Position numbers and translations under genes: made by a program. Under the pieces are notes generated by a model that worked only from the letters and a program-made list of their open reading frames with translations, did not search any database and was not told the origin of the DNA. Of a stretch of DNA of 64,000 nt, positions 16,291 through 26,043 are shown piece after piece; positions within the stretch are counted from its first letter, which is position 1, and each line of letters begins with the position of its first letter. The stretch lies in NCBI GenBank assembly GCA_963966185.1, contig CAWZYM010000398.1:62001-126000 (forward strand). Direction: 5' to 3'. Source of the DNA: Rhabditoides inermis. Its lineage: Eukaryota; Nematoda; Chromadorea; Rhabditida; Rhabditidae.

Positions 16291-17710
16291 AGAGCCGGCG
16301 GCACATCTACACCTAATCTATTGATCTTGAGAGAGCGGAGAGAAGAGAGCGCTATATAAACGTATACTGTACGGATGGGGGGTGCTTGTGCTTTCGTCGG
16401 TTTGCGAGAGCAGTGGCTTGCCACGTTGAGCGATAAGAACGTGTTGCAGAGAGATAAGCTGAGAGAGCGATCGGCACACACCATCACCACTGCTCTCTAG
16501 AGGGGTCTACTAGTAGGGAGTGAATCTGGAAACGAGAGGAATCCACGGAAGATTTCAAGGTCTTTGATCCGCGCAGAGGCGGACTGCCGCGACGCGACCG
16601 CCGCGCGCAACCTCCTCCCACACATCCCTAACCTACATTATGCATATCTTCACCAGATATATCCATTACAACCCCCGATCAGGTCTTGCTCGATCTTCTC
16701 CTTTCCTTTTATACAAAGTGCAGTGTTGTGTTTACCGCTAACCCTAGTCTAGACGAAGATTGTTCGTTACCTTATGTGATAACTGGAGTGCGTGGGCGGT
16801 AGTGGTAGTCGCACAACAATACGACATCCACAAGTGCGGTTAATGCCATTATATGATGTTCACTGTGCGTAATGCATCATCGATCGCTCGTCTCTTCGGC
16901 CCATCGCATCTTCTAGCGTTCGCGGTGGGTGGGAGAGTGTGGAAACAAGTTTCTCGCTGGCACTTGTCTCACCGCCCGCAGGACGCTTCTAGAATGGCGT
17001 CACACACCTATGCCCGTGCCTCTCTCACTCTACGCCTCAGGCCGCCCTCTCCCGCGATCGTCGCATAATTATGCATCCCCGACCGCATTCCTAATCGCTT
17101 TTTCCTCGCCACAACTCGTAAACTGCCCAGAGTGACGGCTGCTCAGTTTTACTACTTTTCTCTATGTTTTGTGTCCTTTGCATGTTTTTGTTTAGAAGAA
17201 GAAGAGAGTCCTCCAAGGTCGCCCTTTCACTATTGATCCACTTTACACCAACCCGGTTTTGCTTGCTGCGCTCACATCGCCTTGTCTTGACTTGACACCC
17301 CGGCCACCTTCATTTCAAGACTGCGGCTCTGCTACCGTAGTATGACAGTTTTCGCGTAACGCCGTTCAGTTCTCTGATTCGATATTTGATTATGAGCAGA
17401 TCGAGTATTCTCAGGGTCACACACATAATGAATCCTCACGCCGACTGCACACATTGTTGCGGGGCGGGTGGCGGCTTCTGTTTATTCAGACGCCCAGTCG
17501 TCTATTGTTTATTCCTTTTCCTGGACTGCGCAGCTGCAACACTTCCCCACTCTGCGCCCTCTCCTCTCCCCATATCCTCTATCCCCTCTCACACCTCGCG
17601 TCTCCTTCTCGATGAATTAGTGTAAAGAAGCGCTTGTATCGATTCCGCGTTATGAGTACATTTTGAATTGAAATGCCCTCTCTCATTCATTCGCTCATTT
17701 CCCAGTGGCT
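16291..17710. other. intergenic region upstream of the ZIP13-like gene
   Basis: 1.4 kb without a supportable exon. A TTTCCCAG acceptor-like site sits 6 bp upstream of the ATG at 17711 and could be a spliced-leader trans-splice site. Confidence 0.5.
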
Positions 17711-18971
17711 ATGCGGTTGGCAGCGGTCGTCGGACTGTGCGGCGTTGCCTATGGACAGATCATCGGTGAGTATCTTTTGATTTCTAGTAATATTTACTAC
17801 ATAGTTACTGCTATTTATTACATACGTCATTGTATAATATATCACGCCCATAATGTTGTTGTTGTGCGTCGTCTGCGATTTGTTGACAGTGTTCACGCAA
17901 TCCTTACCAGTTCCGAACAAGTTTCTATGCCCTCTCATCTTCTTTCGCTCCATCTCTCTCTACGTGATACTCGCGAAGAAGATTTTTTGCTCACAGAGGA
18001 TTGCGTTGCTTCTATGAATTAGCGTGGATCACACTTGAATGTCTGCGATGAAAGGCGACTGTCAGCACGCGCGCATCATTCAACGACAAACGACGAATGA
18101 TGGGGATGGGGTCAAGTTTCTGGCAGATGGGGCCGAATGCGCCGTGATTTTTCAACGACCTCGAGTAGATGATTTTGATTGCGACCGCCTCAAGGGAAAA
18201 TGGAAATGATTTGTAACCACATAAATGACGCTGGTTTGTTTGCCAGTGACGTAGATAATTTTAAATGGTATGGAAATGACGGTCTATGGAAATGTATAGG
18301 GGATCAAACGGATCAAATACCAAAGGTATACTTTCAGGAGTGCACCATCCGGCGGCCGGTCCAGACTTTGCGCAGCAGGGTCTGGCGCGTCAGCTGGTCG
18401 AGGATGACCTGCAGCTCGAGGTACGCTCTCTCCACTTTCTCCTATACATGAATCACTCCCCATTGTTGTTGTTTAGTCATTGCCTATGCGCATGCATAAT
18501 CGCATACATTGTCTGCTCCCGTTTTCTGCATATCTTTGTTTCGTCCTCTGTGGGAGATGATAACAACTTTTCACTCGAGTTTTCATGCTCTCTAAACAAA
18601 CAGTGAACGTTCATTTATACTTGCTTTGTTGGTTATAGTAACTATACGTGTTTCAGTCTCCGCTCGGTCCGGCGGGTCTGGTCGACCCCGAGGGACGCGC
18701 GTTCGTCGCCCCGCTCAAGGAGTACGCAAAAATGTGAGACACCGCTCATAGTCTTCCTTTTGAAATTCGTTTTGTTGTATCTTGTTCTCATATCTTTTCA
18801 CTTATTGCTATTCACGTGTTCTTAAAAACCGTGTGAATCATTATCATTCTATATTCTATATTCCACTGTTTCAGTCGCGAGCTGGAGCTGCAACGCGAGG
18901 CGGACGAGATCGCGCGCGTCCTCGCACAGAGAAACGACGACAAGGTGCGCCTCTCTCCCCCCCTCTCTCTC

Positions 18972-19016
<45 letters not shown>

Positions 19017-19114
19017 CTCTCCCTCTCTCTACCCCCTCTATCTCTACTTCTCTCTCTACTTCTCTCTCTACTTCTCTCTCTCTACTTCTCTCTCTCTCTA
19101 CTTCTCTCTCTCTA

Positions 19115-19145
<31 letters not shown>

Positions 19146-20580
19146 ACCACACAAACCCAGTCGTTTCTAGCAGCCCTCCCCCTCCTCCCTTCCCTTTGAG
19201 GCATGGCTGTGGTCTTTCGTGGGCTGTATGCTGGTCGCCTCTTGCGGCGTCCTCCCAGCATTCCTACTCCCCGCTGACTCTACTGCATACCTGCAGAGTG
19301 ACGGTGTGTTACTTGTCAGAACATTTATCTCCAATCAAGCAGCACCTAATATGATTACGTAAATTAATCGTAATAAATGAGTTGCTTGTTATATAATAAA
19401 ATAAATGTCGTGTTTCAGAAGGCAAGCGTCGCCTGAATCTGGTGCTCTCGTTCGCGGTGGGCTCCCTTCTCGGCGACGTCTTCCTCCACCTCCTCCCGGA
19501 GACGTGGGCCGGCATCGGAAGTGAGTGACTTCGAATTCATTCCGGAGTTATCCAATGATTTGAGTGGACGCGGGCTCGGTGGGCTTGTACACGATGGGCG
19601 GACTGCTGATCTGTCTGCTGGTCGAGAAGCTGTGTGCGCACACCGAGGAGAGCCAGCACAGAGTGAGTGGTTTTCTATAGATGCATTCAGAGAATCGTCT
19701 CGTCTCAAACTGTGCACTTTTCTCAACCGATTATTCATATCATTTGATTCCACTATGAATAAAGTATATGTATACAAAGAAGTAGTTCCTCTCAGGTGTG
19801 CGCGATCATGAACCTCGTCGCCAACGTGGTGGACAACTTCACGCACGGCCTCGCCGTCGGCGGCTCGTTCCTCGTCTCCACAAAGGTACGTATAGTAAAT
19901 TTAATGGTTTTTGATCGGCAAGGATAGGCACACATGGGAGAAATGAAAAAAAAAGAAATCAAATGTTTGCTCTTATTATATTTTCGCAGTTCGGCTTCCT
20001 GACGACGTTCGCGATTCTGCTGCACGAGATCCCGCACGAAATCTCCGACTTTGCCATCCTGCTGCGCGCCGACTTCGACCGGTGGAGCGCCGTCAAAGCG
20101 CAGGTGGGCATGGATTTTGGTCTATCGAATACAGTATGAAACGAGATCATTCATCAGAATGACAGCAGATTGTCGGTCAAAAATGGCTTGAATTGTGCAT
20201 GGAATAATTGTACGTCCATCTATCTAGCTGTCGACGGCGTCGGCGGCTGTGATCGGCTGTTGGACGGCGCTCTACCTCCACGCTGACGGACTCACTGGTG
20301 CGCTCACGACTCAGTCTTCTCAACTGACTCCTTCTTCCAGGCGCGGCCGCGTGCATTCTCCCCTTCACTGCCGGTGGATTCATCAACATCGCCCTCGTGC
20401 AGATTCTGCCCGAACTCATGCAGGAGACCCGGCCGAGGTGGGTAGAGAGGGAGGGTAGAGAGGGAGGGGAGAGAGAGAGAGAGAGAGAGAGAGACGTCTT
20501 TCAGGGAGAACCTGCGCCAGCTGATCGGAATCCTCGGTGGTGTAGGTGTGATGGCAGTGCTCAACGGAGCTGTCTTCTAG
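17711..20580 (+). CDS. ZIP-family zinc transporter, SLC39A13-like
   Basis: ZIP (SLC39) metal transporter of the LIV-1/ZIP13 branch, moving Zn2+ into the cytosol, probably from Golgi/secretory compartments as for ZIP13. Exons: 17711-17765, 18338-18420, 18657-18733, 18875-18944, 19201-19303, 19419-19520, 19565-19662, 19796-19885, 19990-20103, 20228-20297, 20341-20437, 20505-20580; 1035 nt, 344 aa. A signal-like N-terminus is followed by a charged luminal stretch and then hydrophobic helices. SLLGDVFLHLLPE, NFTHGLAVG and the metal-binding signature HEIPHEISDFAIL (HExPHE) are present, as is the C-terminal FTAGGFINIALVQILPEL. It closely resembles ZIP13 in length (mammalian ZIP13 is about 370 aa). 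The C. elegans counterpart would be a zipt gene, probably zipt-13. The N-terminal exon is the least certain part. Confidence 0.9.
18963..19146. repeat. (CT)n plus CTACTTCTCTCT minisatellite
   Basis: Pure CT tract followed by repeated TCTCTCTACTTC units, filling most of a ZIP13 intron. Confidence 0.9.
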
Positions 20581-21654
20581 ACTTCTGGATCACCCACGTC
20601 GTCACCCTCCCCACACCAGCGCCCATCTCAGTACACCCTAGATTCTAGCACTGCCTCCACACGCAGCATAATCATTGTCGTCCATTCGTGTGTCTTGCAT
20701 ATTACTTGTATACTCGTCTTACCGGTTTCCACTTTTGTGTGTCTTGTGCGCCTTGCCGCCTGTATCTAGCCTCACTATGTATGATATGTATAAACATAAT
20801 CCAGAAAAGAGTTTGTGTTAAAGTCTTCTCTACATGCTTACATTTTCAAGGAACAATCATTGATCATCGGTGTCTCTGTCTCTTTCTGCTCACTGTCGTA
20901 GTGGGTACAACCGTCCCGCAAGACAGTGCGTTGAACGCGATTGATGCCCGCGAGCACGGTTTCGTTGTGGAACTGGCAATATATACATCTAATCCAGCAG
21001 CTTCGGACGCTATTGCGCGCTCATATTCTGTTCAGTTTGTTTTCGGAATCACGAATCTACCTCGACGTCAGTGGGTGGACGCGAGTCCGCCTCCTTATGA
21101 AGGAGGAAGATGGAGGAGGCGAGAGGGTGAAAAGACAGAAGGGTGGCATGGTGAGACGCCTTTTTAGTTAGATGAACGACAAACCCATTCTGAGAGGACT
21201 GGTTCTCATACATGATTGCAATGCATTAAATATATCACGTTATAGTTACGAGCTACTACATGAACACTGCTATGATCCAGATAGTATGATCTTGGTCACT
21301 TGATATAGTGCTAAATTGCAAGGGTATCACTACTTTGGTTATGTTATAGGGATAATCGAAGAGAACAAAATATTCATAATGGGTTCTAGAAGTTTATTCT
21401 ACAGCAGTCGGAAACGCGGCGCTTGTGTCCTTCTTTCGTGTCTCGTGTTCGGGTGATTCGGATCTGCCTACTGTTCCAAGCATATGATTCGTATGATGAT
21501 TTGTATACGTACACATGATCAAAACAATCGTTTATCTCACATCGAAATCTTTTGTACATGTTGACATTCTCAAGGGGGGAACAATGCTCGGTGAGTAGAT
21601 ATGTTGTGGCACCATCGTGAGCCAGCCGAGGATACGTGTAGATTGCGCTGATAT
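20581..21654. other. convergent intergenic region with short internal duplications
   Basis: The ZIP13 and GPI-protein genes converge here. No exon is supportable. Two short segments look duplicated: TACATG-TTACATTTTCAAGGAACAAT near 20830 resembles the sequence near 21556, and CTGCCTACTGT...GTATACGT near 21467 resembles 23049-23095. Confidence 0.45.
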
Positions 21655-22023
21655 TTACAAGAGAGCGAGAGCGAAAGGGAGAACGGCGAGAGTCGCGGCC
21701 GCGGACTTGATGTTGAGAGGAATCGAGACGATTTCGTCGACAGCCACCTTCACCTCCTCGATCGTCTTCTCATCCAGCGACATATGTGTGACAGCTTCGG
21801 CAAGCGACTGAATAAGTGACACAGGTTGTGGATCGAACCTACTAGAGACCATACCTCCGCAAGAAAAATACATTCAGACAAAACCATATGACAAGTGAGA
21901 CTTTCGGAATGACGTCCTCACCTCCTTCTCCATCTTCTCGGCCAGCTCCTCGGCCTCGTAGATCTTCTCCAGCTGCTGCTTCTGCTCCTCCTCGAACTGC
22001 AAGGAATGTGAATGAAACTTTGG

Positions 22024-22078
<55 letters not shown>

Positions 22079-22382
22079 TCACCTTCTCGGCGACGTCAGG
22101 GGCGACGAGATTGAGCATGTCACCCGCCGCACCAGCCAGGTTCTCTACGGTCAGATCCTGAACACGAGTTGAAAAAAGGGATAAGATTAAAAAAACTGAC
22201 CTCAGCAATATCCGCAACGTATATTACCACATATATTTTAATTTATATCACAAAAATGATAATTTCAGAGTGATTGAGATTGAGGCTCACCTTCTTTTCC
22301 ATCTCCTCGGTCAGTTTTGAGGGATCGATCATCCTGCCCCCTTCCTGGGTTAATGAAATTTTGGAGAGAGAGTGAGAGAGAG

Positions 22383-22425
<43 letters not shown>

Positions 22426-22650
22426 TTACCTGCTCCTCGTCAAAATCATAGGCAGGCAGAACGATCTTGTCACCGGCCGCACCTGCCACGTTCTCCACAG
22501 CGGATTCCTGAACACGGTTTGAAGGGGGGAGTGGTGAATGAACTGACCTGATCAGGAAGGACGGGGAGGTCGGCGGCCTCTCTGACATACTCATCGTGCA
22601 GGGCAGCCTCGATTAGGCGAACAAGGGGAGTGCACGCCCGCACCACTGCA

Positions 22651-22698
<48 letters not shown>

Positions 22699-23202
22699 CG
22701 CTCTCGCTCTCTCTCCCCAACTCACTTCCGTACTGCGTGTTGGATCCGGTGCATCCGTCCGCGCACTGCACGAGAGTACCCTGGATCTGCTTGGTAACGA
22801 CATTCGCCAAGAAGTACTCGCCTCTCCCTTGCTGCACGAGGGGTAGTTGCGGAGCTGGCTGACGAGCCGGTGCACCGAGTCGTCCATCGACATCGACTTG
22901 AGCAGCTTCTGAAGGCACTCACTCGTTCATATTGTGTAACCTTTTGAACTTTGAACTGTATCTATCCAAATCTTCCTATGACACACGTCAAATAGCGATG
23001 GACCGGATCCAACACGCAATACGGAAGTGAGTAGAGACGCCGACTTTAACCTGCCTACTGTGTCTATCCAAACGCATGATTTGTATACGTGCACCTGATC
23101 CGCCCATACCTTGACGAGTGTGGTGTCGACGCAGGCCTGACAGTGTTGCTCGTCGGCGAAGACTACGTGCAGCAGGCAGCCGACAGCGAGCGCGAGCCGC
23201 AT
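21655..23202 (-). CDS. secreted, probably GPI-anchored protein with duplicated exons and an apparent frameshift
   Basis: Not recognised by name. Minus-strand exons: 23202-23110, 22908-22726, 22645-22548, 22507-22430, 22344-22291, 22157-22083, 21996-21922, 21807-21655. It has a signal peptide (MRLALAVGCLLHVVFA), then a small Cys-rich region (HCQACVD, NYPSCSKG, LVQCADGCTG, ACTPLVRL) reminiscent of saposin-like helical modules. An acidic coiled-coil-prone repeat region follows, and the C-terminus is hydrophobic (AAATLAVLPFALALL) as in GPI-attachment signals. The two exons 22507-22430 (VENVAGAAGD) and 22344-22291 (EEMEKK) are a duplicate of 22157-22083 (VENLAGAAGD) and 21996-21922 (AEKMEKE). Exon 22908-22726 is 183 nt, but the flanking phases require a length of 1 mod 3. 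The frame switches near 22817-22832 between CSKG and EYFLANVV, so one base is missing or the gene is broken. Confidence 0.65.
22028..22075. repeat. (GA)n microsatellite
   Basis: About 23 GA units in the intron of the duplicated segment; CT on the sense strand. Confidence 0.9.
22364..22422. repeat. (GA)n microsatellite
   Basis: GA tract in the paralogous intron of the duplicated segment, positionally equivalent to 22028-22075. Confidence 0.9.
22657..22715. repeat. (CT)n microsatellite
   Basis: CT tract with CTCG interruptions in an intron of the GPI-protein gene. Confidence 0.85.
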
Positions 23203-23727
23203 TCTCTCAAAACATATAGGTGAAACCAACACACGGATTCCAATGATGGCGCGGCAGTGACGACGTGTCAGTGGCGAGTCGCGCGACAGTACTGCGCCCC
23301 TGCTCCTTCCTTTCTGTTATCGTGGCGCGCATCGAGCGGCTAGAGCCCTGTCACAACATACCCCTATCAGATCACCTCTCTCTCGCATTTCTCTGTCCGC
23401 ATCCACGACATGGAAACGCTTCCTTACGCTTCCTTCCTTCAACTCTTCGCCGCGATCGATGCGTGTGTTCTGAGTTCTGATCGCGTCCCTCTCCGTCCCT
23501 CTCGCCCTCTCACCCTCACTCTCTCGCCCCAGGGATATTACCGTTTATCACCCGGTAACCGATTACACTGACGCACAGCCGCCCTTTTTTAGACGGCTAG
23601 GCTGAGAGGGGGGCTGGAGAGAGAGGAGGGTGCGCCTAATTTATTGTCGTTACACATGATGTCGGGGCGGGGTGGGTGGTCCGTGGCGGAGGCTCGGAGG
23701 GTCACTTGCAGTCGACCGACGGCGAGC
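23203..23727. other. divergent intergenic region
   Basis: 525 bp between the GPI-protein gene (minus) and the Ly6-like gene (plus), probably containing both promoters. No coding exon is supportable. Confidence 0.5.
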
Positions 23728-25462
23728 ATGCGTCTGCTCCTGCTCCTCCTCCCTCTGCTCCATGTAGCTGGCTCGATGCAGTGCTTCGTGTGCTCCGACC
23801 CAGGCGCATACAAGGTATAGGTATAGTTTATTCATAAGTTGTTATGACATATACACAAATCAAACAAAAGAAATCGTGCAGCTACGGTTTGAAACTGTTC
23901 GTATTCGATTTGATTTGCGGGGCTTCACTTCCGTCTCTCCCATTCTTATTCACTGTATCATATTGTGACTTCCAGCTGGTAGAAGACTATTCGGATTCGG
24001 TGTGGGGAGTGGCGCGGATGCTGCCCAACTGCAAGATTCAAAGAAGCAACGGCGAGTGGGTGAGCACTTCTTTTATATTTCTTCTTTAATATTATAATAC
24101 AACCCTCACTTCCGCGTTTTTGACCACATCTTTCTCTTGTACAGTTTATGCGAATACTTTTCGCATGTTGGCATTAGTTGCAAACAAAGAATATTTAGGT
24201 TGACGAGCCGACGAACACGATTCCGTGTAGTAGCAAGTGTATCATCCTCAACGGCACCAACGAGAGGGACGAGTTCATAGGTTCGAGTTTCATAGTTTCA
24301 TAGGTTCGAGTTTCACGAGTTGGAGTTCCTAGGATCACAATGTTCATTACGCGATATATTTGTTTTGAATATTTGTTGATGTTATGTGGAATGAGGCGCA
24401 TTTGAATCGTCCGTCTTTCCGCGCCAATTCTTCGGTCAGAGATAATTACCCTACCACGAAAGAGACTCTCTATAGACTCCATTGCAGCGTACCGTCACTG
24501 CGCGGGTCTGCTGATCCGAGAGCCGAGCGACATCCCGCGATTCGGATGCTATACCAAGTGGAAACGTGGTACACCTTTTTATCTTTTCTTAGTTTTGTTC
24601 ACTCTATTTCTCTTCTATCGTTTATCTTTCATTACTCTCACTTATTTCTATTATTTTTCTATCACCGTTGATCCTATCCTTTTGAGGACGTGAGATCACG
24701 GCATGCTTCTCGGATATTGACCGCGGAAACAGGAAAGCTCGAGAGATGAGCAGCTGTCAAGGTAGATCAGCTGATATTATTTTAAGTTGAATATGCGGCG
24801 ATCCATTATCATGCGTTTTTGTTTGCAGTTGCTGAGGTGGAGGCATCCCTACTTCCCTACGCCCACGAATTTATCGCTATTCCCAAGAGCATATCCACCG
24901 AGGTATATACACTCATTCCCATTCGCAAATCGCACTTTCTGAAAAAGTTTTTAAAGGCACAGTGGCGACTTAATTCTGTCACGACCTGCCACAACACCTC
25001 ATTTTCACACGAACAAAACATTTGGCAGTGACAGGAATCGAACCCGCGAAGATCAGGGTCACAACGCAGCGCACATGCACTGAGCCATGAAGCAAGTGAC
25101 AGTCCGCTGTTCATTTGCGGTTATGTCTCCGACCCAAATTTTTACAGTGAAGTGTTGGCGGGAAATTCAATTTTTGAGCTGCATTCTTGGCAGTTGCAGA
25201 ATCGGAAATAACGCAGAATCGTCGTTCTTTCGCAAAAACTGCAAATGCGTTAGGTTAATATGATTTTTCATAATACTCCGAGTCGGAAATAAGTCGCCAC
25301 TGTTCCTTTAATCTGAAAAGTAAAGGAGTATATATTCCGAAATCAATTATATTTCAGGTGCGAGCAATGATCCGAGAGCACATGCTGGAGTTGAACTCGA
25401 CCGACACACATATGTTTGCAGTATCACACAGTAATGACGGAGTGTCAGTGAAGACAATCTAG
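23728..25462 (+). CDS. small secreted Ly6/uPAR-like Cys-rich protein (tentative)
   Basis: Exons: 23728-23814, 23976-24059, 24199-24280, 24488-24568, 24687-24761, 24829-24902, 25358-25462; 588 nt, 195 aa. Signal peptide MRLLLLLLPLLHVAGS is followed directly by MQCFVCSD, the start pattern typical of Ly6/uPAR three-finger domains. Further cysteines are in NCKIQ, IPCSSKC, RHCAG, FGCYTKW, ACFSD and SSCQ. The canonical CC...CN ending is not present, so the fold assignment is tentative; it could be another nematode-specific Cys-rich secreted family. There is one potential N-glycosylation site (LNGT) and another near the C-terminus (LNST). The last intron contains a TTAA-flanked element. Confidence 0.7.
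24955..25307. mobile_element. TTAA-flanked (piggyBac-type target) non-autonomous element
   Basis: 353 bp with terminal inverted repeats AGGCACAGTGGCGACTTA (left) and TAAGTCGCCACTGTTCCT (right), which match at all but one position after reverse complementing. Both sides are flanked by TTAA (24951-24954 and 25308-25311), the piggyBac-type target duplication. It encodes nothing. It lies in the last intron of the Ly6-like gene and contains a tRNA-like segment. Confidence 0.8.
25028..25096 (-). pseudogene. tRNA-like segment inside the TTAA element
   Basis: On the minus strand a B-box (GGTTCGATTCC, complement of 25034-25044) and an A-box-like TGGCTCAGTGCATG (complement of 25074-25087) are present with near-tRNA spacing. 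The acceptor ends do not form a clean stem. It is a tRNA relic carried by the element. Confidence 0.5.
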
Positions 25463-26043
25463 GCAATATATCCACTCTGCTCATATATACTCATCGCCCG
25501 TGTGCTTAGAATAGCTCGAATTTCGCTAACAGTGTCATGAATTGGTGGGATACGTGTACTATTTATTTCAATATTAGAATAAACTATTTCATTTAATGAT
25601 CAATTGCTGTTTAAAAAAAGTACAGTATCGTGTTATTCCGATAAAATAATATGTTTGTAATATTTAATTATCGAAAAGGTCCCGCAGCGAAGCTTAGTTT
25701 ACGATTCCTTTTCCGTTTTTCGTTTTCCGTCAGCCAGCTGATTTGTATTTGAAATTTCTGCCGCCGTTTTTTCGCGGTTTGTGACATGTTCTTGTGTGTG
25801 TGTGGTGTGTGCGGGGGGAGATTTGTGTGTCCGTTAGTGGGTGCAATTTAATGATCGTACTCTCTGCCGATGCACCCGACCCGTACTACCTGTATTGCTT
25901 CCGTCTCTATCGATTCCAACACCCCTAGTGTTTTCGCTCGTCCACGGTGTCACTTTCCATTCGTCTCAATGTCACCGCTTGTTTATTTTCCGTTTCAAAT
26001 CGCGTCCAGCTGTGGTTACCCTCTGCTATCCCAGGATGCCACG
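25463..26043. other. upstream region of mtm-5/SBF gene
   Basis: No coding exon is supportable. An acceptor-like CTATCCCAG ends at 26034, 9 bp before the chosen start, and may be a trans-splice site. A short out-of-frame ATG at 26036 precedes the start at 26044. Confidence 0.45.

Larger units (their letters stand above)
21922..22507 (-). repeat. tandem exon-intron-exon duplication
   Basis: Segment 22291-22507 and segment 21922-22157 are paralogous. Coding parts match (VENVAGAAGD / VENLAGAAGD; EEMEKK / AEKMEKE). Intron starts match (TCCTGAACACG after both upstream exons). A (GA)n tract lies at the same relative place in each intron, next to AATGAAA-TTTGGAGAG. Confidence 0.75.
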
